Shown: one piece after another, positions 51,610-60,515 of the stretch
Numbering within the stretch: the first letter of the stretch is position 1
Layout: the number at the start of each line of letters is the position of its first letter
NCBI GenBank assembly: GCA_964627805.1
Contig: CAZVLA010000004.1
Span: 9,648-73,647 of the forward strand
Source of the DNA: CAZAMI01 sp964627805
Lineage (GTDB): Archaea; Thermoproteota; Thermoprotei_A; Sulfolobales; NBVN01
Length of the DNA stretch: 64,000 nucleotides
Direction of reading: 5' to 3'
Notes under the pieces: generated by a model
Seen by the model: the letters and a program-made list of their open reading frames with translations, nothing else
Databases searched by the model: none
Told to the model about the DNA's origin: nothing
Program-made: the position numbers and the translations under genes

Positions 51610-54600
51610 TTTTAATCACCCGCTCTATCTCGGGTGAGACAAATTCTTCGATAAGCTTGTCAGCAAGTTTAGCGAGCTCATTTGGAGGAACTAGTCCTTT
51701 GAGCTCTCTAATTAGGTCAGATAGTAATGCCTTAGCAAGCTTCTTTTTATCTGAAGGTTTTAGGAACCCGGCCTTCTTTGATGATAATAGCCTTCCTATA
51801 GTTCTTTTTGTGTTAGTTAGTTTCAGACGTAGCTTGGTTTCCTTTAGCACTTCAGTAGATATGTAAATGCTGATAGCTTCAACCATTCTATCCTCTAAAG
51901 CCTTTCCAGAAACCCTCCTATCGTACTCAAGTTTCTGCTCGTGAAGGGCCTTTAGCTGTGCTAGGAAAGTCTTTAAATCTATTTTCCTCATTATCCATTG
52001 TCTTCTAAGCTCTTCAAGTCTTCTCATAATCTCTCTATAGATGGGGTCATGTGGATTGCTAGATAGTATGCTTCTTAGATAGAAGTAGTAGTCGGCAACT
52101 ATTCTTTGGATCTCACGTTTTGGCGGTGTAACCCTTAGTATGTTCTCTATAGTATCAACGTCTATCTCCACCTCGGCGATCTTATTGAACTCCTCAACTA
52201 GGGTCCTTGAGTAAATGAGCTGAGTAAGCTCCTTCCAGAACTCCTTATCGAGCCTAATACTTTTCCTCCTGATCTTCTTCAATATGCTACCATATATGAA
52301 CGCTAATACTTGCATGTCTTCAACATAGAATAGTTTCTTTGGATGGGCTCCTAGGGATCTGTATAGCTTAATAGCTCTACGCATATCGTTTACGAGACTC
52401 TTAGCTAATGCTACCTCTTCAGATGCTTCCATACTTGATGCATAGAGCGCTATTATACCGATCTTCCTTTCAAATTCATCACGGTTAAACGTGTTATCAC
52501 GTAGTTGTCTCTTAAGCTCGTCGATATCTATAGAAACATCCTCATTACCTAATCTAAGGTTTTTCAACCTATAGCTAATGCTCTTAAAGAGTTCTTCAAA
52601 CTCCTCGACCTTCTTTTCTATTTCTACGAGTAGGTTTTCCTCAAAGTCTCTACGGATATCTTCTTCAGCGAGAAGATTATAGAGAGCGAGAGTCTTAGAT
52701 AAATGCTCTAGAAGACCTACAGAGTCCACGATTAGTCCAAATTCTTTATCCCTATATGGTCTATTCACTCTAGCAATAGCTTGTAGAAGCCTGTGCTCGT
52801 ACAAGGGCTTGTCTAAGTACATCACCTTGAGCATCGGTGCATCAAAACCTGTTATCAGCATATCAGTTACAATCAGTATCTTAGGCTTATCCTCTTCCAG
52901 GAACCTTCTCTGGATCTCTCTGTTAACCTCGTTCATATCGCTGGTACCATATTTCTTTGCAAGTTCTTCGCGATACTCTATAATCTCCTTATCAGTATCA
53001 TTATAGTTGTATGTCATTACGACTTCTACCCAGTCTTTCGCCTCATCACCATATTTTGCTACTAGGTATTTCTCTAACGCACGTTTGTATCTAACGCATG
53101 CAACTCTATTAACTGCTACAACCATGGCCTTGAACTTGAAACCTTCAGTATCTTTCTCCAGCCTCTCAACAATATACTTAGCAAGCTTATCGATTCTCTC
53201 AGGATTCATTAGGAATACTCTGACTTTATTGATATACTTGCTTACCCGCTTATACATAGTGTCTAGATGCTCAGTAATGTCTATGCCTTTTTCACGTGCT
53301 CTCATGTATTCCTCTATGAATCCCTTAATCTCCTCCTCAGTAAGCTTAATCCTAATACCCTCTCCACCGACTTCCCCCTCACCAACAGCATGGTACACAA
53401 GCGGCAGTGTGAACCCATCTCTAATAGAGTCCCTTATAAAGTAGACATCGAGATAGTATTCACCCTCGTGTGGATAAGCGAACTCGACGAAAGTGTTTCT
53501 CTCATGTTTGAATACTGGAGTCCCTGTGAATCCGAAGGCTAAAGCGTTTGGAAAAACTGTTTTCCTCATTGCGGCTAGGATGCCATACTGCGTTCTATGG
53601 GCTTCATCGATTAATAGAAGTATATTCCTGCTCTTGACTTGCCCCAGCCCGACAAGATACTCTAATTTTCCTTTCTCATCAAGCCTTTCGAGAGCCTTAA
53701 TGTGCTTCTCGTACTCTTCAGGATTCTCCGATTTAAAGTATTCTAAATACTCCTCACCAAGCTCCCTCAAAAGATCCAAGAGCCCCTTAGCAAACTCTCT
53801 TTCCTCGGAGCTAGGCTCGCTCGCTCCCCTCCGAAACTTCTGGATCGTAGTAAGATAAACGCCGTAGGCTATGGTGCCTCCACGAAACTCGCTCTCCTTA
53901 ATAACCCTTATCAGCTTGTGGAGCTCTTCTATGCTCTCAACTTTCTTGAATAATCTCTTAAACTTTCCTTCCTCGATGGACTTGAGCATTCTTTCATGCT
54001 GTTCCTCAAGATCTCTCCTATCAACGATAAAGAAGACTACCGGTCTCTCATGCCAGTACTTGTCGAGGAACCAGTTAGCTATAAAGAACATAGTATATGT
54101 TTTACCGCTACCAAGCCAGTGCCAGATAAGCCCCTTATTCTTCTCCCCGCCCCCCATGTACTCGTCAATTCTGGCCATAGCCTTCTTGGCAGCATAATAC
54201 TGGTTGTATCGCGCGACAATCTTGTCTAGAACACCTTCACGACCCCTACGATAGAACACGAAGTACTTGATAAACTCAAGAAGCCGTCTAGGCTCAAGAA
54301 TATAAGTTACATCGAAACGCTCAACAACTTTCCCAGAAACATCCCTCTCCTTCACAACCCACCTATAGATGGGTAAATCACGTTCAAACCTATCCCAATT
54401 GGGTAAGGTAGGAGTATACCTCTCCTCATCACCAACAGCAACACCAAACTGAACATACTTGAAAAGCTCAGGGCTATACATCTCGTAGCGACGGATCTGC
54501 TTAACAGCCTCAAGATAAGAGTATGGCTCAATAAGCCTCTTAACCTCGACGATAACAAGCGGTATACCATTAACGTATAGAGTTATGTCGGGCTTGATAT

Positions 54601-55009
54601 TATCGGGAGAACCCCTAAACTTTGCCTCCCGAAGATAGAAAAAGACATTATTCTCGGGTTTCTCATAGTCTATAAGCCGTATACTCACCTTCCTCCTACG
54701 CTTTCTAAGATAAACCTCAACACCATACTTAAGGTAGTCAAGAACCCTAACCTCACTATCACCACGAAGCCTATCCAAAACCTCGCGAAGAACCTCCTCT
54801 TCCTCCTCAACACTTAGATTAGCAAAAACATCGTAGTTAATCCTCCTAATAATATCCCTTAATACCCTATCGAAGAATAGCGGAACAAGATCACCCTCCT
54901 CAAAATCAGTACCATACTTCCTCAAATACTCCTTACCATTAACCCAGCCCAAACGCTCAAGCTTAGTAACAAAACTCTCAACATCGACAATTTCGTATCG
55001 GACGCACAT
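51590..55009 (-). CDS. hsdR: Type I restriction enzyme HsdR (motor/nuclease) subunit
   Basis: An 1139-residue HsdR. N-terminal PD-(D/E)xK nuclease domain with D141, E155 and K157 (DITLYVNG...VIVEVKR). SF2 motor: Walker A GSGKT (300-304), DEAH (468-471), FGFTGTPVF motif III, TGFDAPMLKVMYLDKPL, and ARVNRPYRDKEFG motif VI. The C-terminal helical domain is about 280 residues. All active-site residues are intact, so restriction should be possible. It translocates DNA and cuts when bound to unmethylated sites recognised by HsdS. It ends 17 bp before hsdS starts (reading leftward). Confidence 0.96.
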   Translation of the reverse strand: MCVRYEIVDVESFVTKLERLGWVNGKEYLRKYGTDFEEGDLVPLFFDRVLRDIIRRINYDVFANLSVEEEEEVLREVLDRLRGDSEVRVLDYLKYGVEVYLRKRRRKVSIRLIDYEKPENNVFFYLREAKFRGSPDNIKPDITLYVNGIPLVIVEVKRLIEPYSYLEAVKQIRRYEMYSPELFKYVQFGVAVGDEERYTPTLPNWDRFERDLPIYRWVVKERDVSGKVVERFDVTYILEPRRLLEFIKYFVFYRRGREGVLDKIVARYNQYYAAKKAMARIDEYMGGGEKNKGLIWHWLGSGKTYTMFFIANWFLDKYWHERPVVFFIVDRRDLEEQHERMLKSIEEGKFKRLFKKVESIEELHKLIRVIKESEFRGGTIAYGVYLTTIQKFRRGASEPSSEEREFAKGLLDLLRELGEEYLEYFKSENPEEYEKHIKALERLDEKGKLEYLVGLGQVKSRNILLLIDEAHRTQYGILAAMRKTVFPNALAFGFTGTPVFKHERNTFVEFAYPHEGEYYLDVYFIRDSIRDGFTLPLVYHAVGEGEVGGEGIRIKLTEEEIKGFIEEYMRAREKGIDITEHLDTMYKRVSKYINKVRVFLMNPERIDKLAKYIVERLEKDTEGFKFKAMVVAVNRVACVRYKRALEKYLVAKYGDEAKDWVEVVMTYNYNDTDKEIIEYREELAKKYGTSDMNEVNREIQRRFLEEDKPKILIVTDMLITGFDAPMLKVMYLDKPLYEHRLLQAIARVNRPYRDKEFGLIVDSVGLLEHLSKTLALYNLLAEEDIRRDFEENLLVEIEKKVEEFEELFKSISYRLKNLRLGNEDVSIDIDELKRQLRDNTFNRDEFERKIGIIALYASSMEASEEVALAKSLVNDMRRAIKLYRSLGAHPKKLFYVEDMQVLAFIYGSILKKIRRKSIRLDKEFWKELTQLIYSRTLVEEFNKIAEVEIDVDTIENILRVTPPKREIQRIVADYYFYLRSILSSNPHDPIYREIMRRLEELRRQWIMRKIDLKTFLAQLKALHEQKLEYDRRVSGKALEDRMVEAISIYISTEVLKETKLRLKLTNTKRTIGRLLSSKKAGFLKPSDKKKLAKALLSDLIRELKGLVPPNELAKLADKLIEEFVSPEIERVIKSDKTKN

Positions 55010-55026
55010 AATGTCACCATGGTAAT

Positions 55027-56241
55027 TTAGTCGATAGGCGAATCCTTGACACGTACCTTACCAACGAGTAGGAGATTCATTAGACTATTCTTTAATTTTA
55101 TAAGTATTTCTTTATGAATCGTCTCAGCTTTAAGAAGCTTATCAATCATTTCTAAGATTTCAGCTATCTTTATTTGTTCATCGAGGGAAGGTAACGGAAT
55201 TTTTAAGCTTTCTAATAAGTTTCGCGTAATAACAGCATGCCCACCAGCAGCTCTATATGCCATTTTTCTAAGATTAATCTTGATTAATGAATAATACAGG
55301 TATGGAGGATAGATCAGATCTTTACGGCATTGAATGTATAAAGCATTATCGCTAATCCATACCTTCCCTTTAGCTAAATATACTTTGCCTACGCTCCCGG
55401 CACCAACTCTAGCTACTACGATAATAAATTCATCATCTACTAAATAGCTATCGGTATATCCAGCCAATCCTCCAGCACCAAATATAGGGAAGCCTCCTCT
55501 TTCAAGTATGATATGTGGTCTCTTGCCATGTTTAATAGTAGCAACCTCATGTAATTTAACTACTTTCCATTCTTTTGGTATTTTTCCTATTTCTGTTTCC
55601 TTGTACTCCCTGTGTCCTATCCCATGAGTCATTAGGTAGTCTAGTAGTGCACGACGAAGCTCTTCAACCCTAGAGATGATAGTCTCAGTCTTAGCAATAG
55701 CTTCATCAACGGTATAAAGAATCCTAGCAATCTTACGTTGTTCATCAAGAGGAGGAAGAGGAATTGAAACTTCGCCCAAACGCTTTAGCGAGATTTCCTT
55801 GTACGTGCTTCCTCCTGCAAGACTTTTTAGATAAGGCTTCATTATTTGGATCAAGTAGTAGTAGAATAACACATCTACTTTATTAGGTTCTTTGGGAATT
55901 AAGGCGACAATACCTTGGTTTATTGTAACCTCAATCTTGTTTATGGCACATTCTCCGATGGTGGCTCTTGTAGTTACAAGCAACGAATTCTTTGGAACAA
56001 GTTTTAATCTCTTAGACTCCATTCCCTTTTCTGTTAAATATTTGGATGTTCTCTCTAGGAATACCTGATCAGAGCGACTTAAAGTAGTTATGTCTGTAGG
56101 AGTGACAAACGGAATATCGCCATTCCAGTAGTCTGGCACTTTAGTCGAAGGTGTAGTACCTTTATAGAGATTAAATAGGTCTCTTATCTTGACTATTCTC
56201 CAGTCATCTGGTATTGTATTAAATCCTTGGTATAAAGCCAT
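55027..56241 (-). CDS. hsdS: Type I restriction specificity subunit HsdS
   Basis: A 404-residue HsdS with the classic two half-repeats. The first target-recognition domain (about 12-170, starting IPDDWRIVKIRDLFNLYKG) is followed by the conserved helix IPLPPLDEQRKIARIL and a spacer coil. The second domain starts IGKIPKEWKVVKLHEVATIK and ends IPLPSLDEQIKIAEILEMID plus a coil. Each LDEQ helix is a dimer-like conserved region. The two domains are dissimilar, so the recognised sequence is asymmetric and bipartite; it cannot be predicted by eye. It is 1 bp from hsdM. Confidence 0.96.
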   Translation of the reverse strand: MALYQGFNTIPDDWRIVKIRDLFNLYKGTTPSTKVPDYWNGDIPFVTPTDITTLSRSDQVFLERTSKYLTEKGMESKRLKLVPKNSLLVTTRATIGECAINKIEVTINQGIVALIPKEPNKVDVLFYYYLIQIMKPYLKSLAGGSTYKEISLKRLGEVSIPLPPLDEQRKIARILYTVDEAIAKTETIISRVEELRRALLDYLMTHGIGHREYKETEIGKIPKEWKVVKLHEVATIKHGKRPHIILERGGFPIFGAGGLAGYTDSYLVDDEFIIVVARVGAGSVGKVYLAKGKVWISDNALYIQCRKDLIYPPYLYYSLIKINLRKMAYRAAGGHAVITRNLLESLKIPLPSLDEQIKIAEILEMIDKLLKAETIHKEILIKLKNSLMNLLLVGKVRVKDSPID

Positions 56242-56242
56242 G

Positions 56243-57994
56243 CTATTTCACCAAACCTAGTATTTGAAGATAATGCTCAATCTTTTGCTCTAGTTCTTCT
56301 CTCTCTTTAGTTAATCGTTTAATCTCACTCCATAGTTTTGCTATGTCTGCTTGCTCTGTTGTGATTAGTGGTTGTACGTAGATTGTTACGTTGAGGTTGT
56401 AGTCGTTCTTTCTTATCTCTTCTAAGGGTACTATTCTTGAGAATCCTGGTTCCTCGCGGTATTCTTTATAGGCCTTTACGATTTTCTCAATGTTTTCTTC
56501 GGCTAGTATATTCAGTCTCCTGACCTCGGGATGTGGTTTGTACTCGTTGCTCGCGTTTATGAATAATATTTTGCCTTTCCTCTCGGGTGGTTTCTGCTTG
56601 TTAAAGACTAGGATTACTCCTGGTGCCTGTGTGTTGTAGAAGAGCTTCTCTGGTAGCAGTATTACTGCTTCGAGCAGATCATCCTCCACTATCCTCTTCC
56701 TTATCTCTTTCTCTCTGCCTCCTCTGAAGAGTACTCCTTGGTCTATTACTACAGCCATCTTCTTCTTGGTGTAGGCTAGCATTAGCTGTATCCATGCCCA
56801 GTCAGCTGTGTTGTTTGGTGGATATCCATACCTATAGATCCTTCTTAGCTTGGGATCCTTAGAAAGGACTTCTTCTCCATAGCCATCCTGGTTCCATGGT
56901 GGATTCGCTAGTACGTAGTCGGCTTCGGGAAATCTCGGGTTTAGTAGGCTGTCTCCAACGTATAGTTCGAAGTCTCTGATATTGTTGAGTAGTAGGTTGA
57001 GCTTTGCGAGTACAGCTGTGATCTCGTTTCTCTCCTGAGCATAGAGCATTAGGTCAGGCTCCGCATGCTCTCCTCCTTCTTGTATGAGCTTTGATCTAAC
57101 GTACTTGTAGGATTCTATGAGCATTGCTGCTGAACCAGCGGCGGGGTCAAGGACCGTGCTTCCGTTTTCAACGTCTAGTAGGCGTACCATGAGTTTAATT
57201 ACTTCTCTTGGTGTGTAGACTTCTCCCTCCTTAGCCTTCTGAGGTGCAAAGTAGCCTAGAATCCACTGGTAGGCTTCTCCGAGGATATCGTAGTCTACCT
57301 GTGATAGGTCTAGCTCGTTGAAGAGCTTTACTATCCCCTCAAGTATGTGCATGTTGTCTTCACTTATGAATCCAGTTAAGCCTAGTACCTCGACAAGCTT
57401 TGAAAGTTCCCTTATCTCTTCGTTTAATTCAGCTATTCTCAGTAGAGCGTTTGTTATCTCTCTAAGGGTTTCCCTCTTCTTGGTAACTTCATGCCATGTT
57501 AACAGTTTCTGTTCATCCTCGTCGTAGAGGACAAAGTATTCCCTGTTAGCTAGTAGATAAGCCTCTGTAACGCTACATCCCTCACTAACATACTTCTTGA
57601 CTAGGGCCTGCCACTTATCACTAATAGCCTTGTAGAACAGAAACAGGAGAAGAACCTTGTAATCGACGCCGCCACGAATAAGGTCAGCACCAGCTTTTAA
57701 AGCTTTGAACAGGCGGTCCCTGGTAACCTTTTTCTCGGCGGGTATTACAAGCCTATAAACACTATACCTATGGTCGAGAGCATACTTCTCTACACGGACA
57801 AGACCGTGTTTTTGAAGTATTGAGAGAAGCTCCTTAACACTACCAGTCTCAATACCAGCTTTCCGGAGAGCCTCTTCGGCTTCAGAGAGCATGAATGGCC
57901 TTGAACCAAACGTCTTCTCTAGAATGAGATAGCGCTTCTTAACCCAGTTCTCAACGTGAGCAAGCCTCTCCCAGACACTACCCACTAGCCTCAC
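56243..57994 (-). CDS. hsdM: Type I N6-adenine methyltransferase HsdM, with N-terminal winged-helix-like extension
   Basis: A 583-residue HsdM. SAM motif I DPAAGSAAM (283-291) and catalytic motif IV NPPW (364-367) are intact, preceded by the HsdM helical domain (about 95-250: FKALKAGADLIRGGVDYKVL). The first about 85 residues (LSEAEEALRKAGIETGSVKELL, then HGLVRVEKY and a RYSVYRLVIP wing) look like a winged helix, an addition not typical of HsdM. GTG start. An inverted repeat lies 6 bp upstream (58000-58027). First gene of the hsdM-hsdS-hsdR operon. Confidence 0.95.
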   Translation of the reverse strand: MRLVGSVWERLAHVENWVKKRYLILEKTFGSRPFMLSEAEEALRKAGIETGSVKELLSILQKHGLVRVEKYALDHRYSVYRLVIPAEKKVTRDRLFKALKAGADLIRGGVDYKVLLLFLFYKAISDKWQALVKKYVSEGCSVTEAYLLANREYFVLYDEDEQKLLTWHEVTKKRETLREITNALLRIAELNEEIRELSKLVEVLGLTGFISEDNMHILEGIVKLFNELDLSQVDYDILGEAYQWILGYFAPQKAKEGEVYTPREVIKLMVRLLDVENGSTVLDPAAGSAAMLIESYKYVRSKLIQEGGEHAEPDLMLYAQERNEITAVLAKLNLLLNNIRDFELYVGDSLLNPRFPEADYVLANPPWNQDGYGEEVLSKDPKLRRIYRYGYPPNNTADWAWIQLMLAYTKKKMAVVIDQGVLFRGGREKEIRKRIVEDDLLEAVILLPEKLFYNTQAPGVILVFNKQKPPERKGKILFINASNEYKPHPEVRRLNILAEENIEKIVKAYKEYREEPGFSRIVPLEEIRKNDYNLNVTIYVQPLITTEQADIAKLWSEIKRLTKEREELEQKIEHYLQILGLVK

Positions 57995-57999
57995 CTAAC

Positions 58000-58027
58000 C
58001 GGTAGACTGCTACAATAGTATCTACCG
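58000..58027. promoter_or_regulatory. Inverted repeat in the hsdM/cas10 divergent promoter region
   Basis: CGGTAGA (58000-58006) and TCTACCG (58021-58027) form a 7-bp inverted repeat with a 14-base spacer, just upstream of the hsdM GTG. The TTTAAA at 58033-58038 is palindromic and could serve as TATA for either direction. For hsdM it would place the transcription start inside the repeat, as expected for a repressor site. Confidence 0.45.
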
Positions 58028-58032
58028 ATTCG

Positions 58033-58038
58033 TTTAAA
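58033..58038. promoter_or_regulatory. TATA-like element between hsdM and cas10
   Basis: TTTAAA lies about 40 bases from the hsdM start and about 58 bases from the cas10 ATG. A second AT-rich element (gttaataata, 58051-58060) is nearer cas10 and may serve that operon instead. Confidence 0.35.
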
Positions 58039-58093
58039 GCCTTTCCCCTAGTTAATAATAGGGTAGGCTGTTAGGGTAAAGTGAGGTAAGACA

Positions 58094-60145
58094 ATGTGCG
58101 ATAGCTACTATGTTGTGACGATAGGAGCGTTTCTTCACGACATTGGTAAAATAGTGACGAATTACTTGTATGATCACAAGGACTTCATGGTATACATTGA
58201 GAAGGGTAGAGGTGTAAAGAGCCATAGGCATGCTAAGGTGGGTTCACTTCTTCTTTCTAACTATGGTTTTCCCGAATATATAGTGCATATCGTTGAAAAG
58301 CATCATGAAAGTGACGTGAAAGATCCTGTTAAGAAGGTGCAGTGGGCTGATCGGTTTGACGCCAGCTATAGAGCTGGTACGGCAAGGGATAAGGGAAGGA
58401 AACTCCCAATAGAGATTGGCGCAGCAATCGGCTTAGATGTAACGAAGACTCTTCATGGGTTTGACCTAGGCAATTACGTAAAGCATTTCTTAGAGCATAT
58501 AAACGATATTATTGTAAGTAATCCGAAACTTGCAGCACTGCTTATAGATGGCTTTTATCGTGAGGCTACCATTCACCTGAGATCTGATAGTATAGGCGAT
58601 GATAACATATCACTCTATGCTCATTCTAAAATCGTTGCCGCATTGACTAGCCTAAAAGTACAATATCCCGATTCCAACCATGTTTTAGTTGTCATAGAGC
58701 CTGCTATTGAAGAGCGAGCACAGTTTATGACTGTTGATGTAATAGAGTACCTCGCAGGTTTACACTTATATACTTACTTCGGTGTTTTAGGCGCAGCCTC
58801 TTGCATGTTAAATGACCTTAGACTCGACCCATCATTTCATATAGCTTCGGAAATGTCGTCACGTTTTGTAGTGATTATAGGAGAGGAACATGTGGGGTTG
58901 CTCGTTGATCGTTTAAGAAGGCTCGCGACGGATCTCGCTATGCCTATACATGTTGAATCTTACATTATGAGAAGAGGTATACTAAGAAAGGATGCAAACA
59001 TTAGGATAGAGCCAGAGCCTTTACCACTATCAGCAACTTCCCAGCTTGTATGTGACATATGTCACCAACCGATATATAATAAAAATTTAATGCTTATCCT
59101 AAAGAGAGCGTCAAAAACACTTAGACTTTGCGAGCGTTGTAGCATTATAATGCATACATACAAGGTTTTAGCAAACAGCAAAGGTATTTTATGCATTAAG
59201 AGGGGCGAAGACGGGCTGTTGAAGTACCCGCGGTTAAGCTTAGCAGTAACTCTCTGTGACCCCTTTGAGGACAGTGACTACATAGTGGCACGTATAGCAG
59301 GTTTTCAAGCCAAAAGTATTGAGGACAAAACAGCATTAATACCCTCCATAGATATCTATCTGAATGTGTTCCGAAAAGAATACAAATACTTTACTGGAAT
59401 ATCATATAAAAGACTATTGAATAAGTTAATTAATGAGGGTAAACTTCATGAATATATATCTACCGTTAATATTTTGAACAGGCAGTTAATGCATATTATT
59501 GGAGAAGCAAGTCAAAACACTAGGATATATCCGCTTGAGATACTCGATGATAGGGCAATACTTGAGATATTATCGCCGTTTGACTTAAACTCCATTATTA
59601 GTAATTCGATAAAGTCGGAATTGGGGAAATATACCATAATAACTATACTGCGTAGGGGTGCTCCTGGAACTGCGTATAAGAGGCTTAGGTACATGATTCA
59701 AGAGATTGCTAATACAGATAAGATTTTAGCAATCGAGGCTCCCGAAAACGCCTTAAGTCTGAAAGATGTCTCCGTGTTTAAAGAGCTAGCACAACTGCTT
59801 AACATACCTTATAACACGTTATACAAGAGACTTATTAAGTTAATGGAAGTACTCGACGAGTACATTAATTCGTTTAAAAAAGAGGATGAGGTTGAAAAGG
59901 TCTACCTTAAATCTATCATACTTTCACGGCTCTTTGAGCCCTCCTCTAGAGACGAGAAAGAGGGCCTTGAAGTCTTCGGACTACTGCCATTCCTAGAAGC
60001 AGAAAGCTATGAGGAGCTAGTAGTTGAGAAGGAAGAGGTTAGAGAGAAAATTTCAAAGTTCTTTGAAGATGAGGGTAATGTTAGAAGCATAATAAACACT
60101 GTCTCGTTTCTAAACAGGATCGGTGAGGTGATTCTACTTGAATAG
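58094..60145 (+). CDS. cas10: Type III CRISPR Cas10 (Csm1/Cmr2-like), HD active, cyclase motif degenerate
   Basis: A 683-residue Cas10. HD nuclease domain: FLHDIGK (H15, D16), H44/H46, H70-H71, D86 in WADRFDA. The Cas10-typical YAHSKIVAAL block is at 175-184. Palm 1 is degenerate (FVVII near 258-262 where GG-F is expected). Zinc knuckle Cys320, 323, 346, 349. In palm 2 the place of GGDD reads ILDD (483-486, in RIYPLEILDDRAILEIL), so cyclic oligoadenylate synthesis is probably lost. A helical C-terminal D4 region follows. ATG with GAGGT ribosome-binding site. The first gene of four; its stop overlaps the next start. Confidence 0.88.
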   Translation: MCDSYYVVTIGAFLHDIGKIVTNYLYDHKDFMVYIEKGRGVKSHRHAKVGSLLLSNYGFPEYIVHIVEKHHESDVKDPVKKVQWADRFDASYRAGTARDKGRKLPIEIGAAIGLDVTKTLHGFDLGNYVKHFLEHINDIIVSNPKLAALLIDGFYREATIHLRSDSIGDDNISLYAHSKIVAALTSLKVQYPDSNHVLVVIEPAIEERAQFMTVDVIEYLAGLHLYTYFGVLGAASCMLNDLRLDPSFHIASEMSSRFVVIIGEEHVGLLVDRLRRLATDLAMPIHVESYIMRRGILRKDANIRIEPEPLPLSATSQLVCDICHQPIYNKNLMLILKRASKTLRLCERCSIIMHTYKVLANSKGILCIKRGEDGLLKYPRLSLAVTLCDPFEDSDYIVARIAGFQAKSIEDKTALIPSIDIYLNVFRKEYKYFTGISYKRLLNKLINEGKLHEYISTVNILNRQLMHIIGEASQNTRIYPLEILDDRAILEILSPFDLNSIISNSIKSELGKYTIITILRRGAPGTAYKRLRYMIQEIANTDKILAIEAPENALSLKDVSVFKELAQLLNIPYNTLYKRLIKLMEVLDEYINSFKKEDEVEKVYLKSIILSRLFEPSSRDEKEGLEVFGLLPFLEAESYEELVVEKEEVREKISKFFEDEGNVRSIINTVSFLNRIGEVILLE

Positions 60146-60515
60146 AGAACAAAGTGTCCGATTCATTCAGAGGTTTTGCGAAAAATTGAAGCAACTTAAT
60201 TTAAACGAAGCTGCAAAAATAGTTGAAGACGTTGCCAAAGAACTTCTGAACGTGGAAGCTGTTACTTCCTCGTCCTTGGAGAGGCTTGCTGAGCTCTTGA
60301 AGCAAGAGATCTCCGACTATGTTGACCTAGTAGAGGTGCGTAGTGAAGTGATAAAGCTCAATGTACCCTTCATATCAATTTGCGTTGCGGAAGCACTTAG
60401 CAAGATTGGTCCGGGAGGAGAGGAGTTGCTTAAACTGCGTAAGCTTTTGGAAGCCCTTATAAATTTCTACAAGTATTATAGTGGTGCAGAAGGAGCCGAG
60501 GGTGTAACATCATGA
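60138..60515 (+). CDS. Small all-helical Cas11/Csm2-like subunit
   Basis: A 125-residue, almost purely helical protein: VRFIQRFCEKLKQLNLNEAA, then a middle helix rich in Leu and Glu, then LLKLRKLLEALINFYKYYSG. Size, charge and helical pattern, and the place between cas10 and cas7, fit the small subunit (Csm2/Cas11) that lines the effector filament. No direct sequence signature exists for this family, so this rests on context. TTG start with GAGGTGAT upstream. It overlaps cas10 by 8 bp and cas7 by 4 bp (ATGA). Confidence 0.7.
   Translation: MNREQSVRFIQRFCEKLKQLNLNEAAKIVEDVAKELLNVEAVTSSSLERLAELLKQEISDYVDLVEVRSEVIKLNVPFISICVAEALSKIGPGGEELLKLRKLLEALINFYKYYSGAEGAEGVTS

Noticed and set aside
53007..54229. 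Several overlapping + strand ORFs of 77-145 codons
   Set aside because: They lie entirely antisense to hsdR, whose motifs are intact; the products are Ser/Leu-rich shadows.
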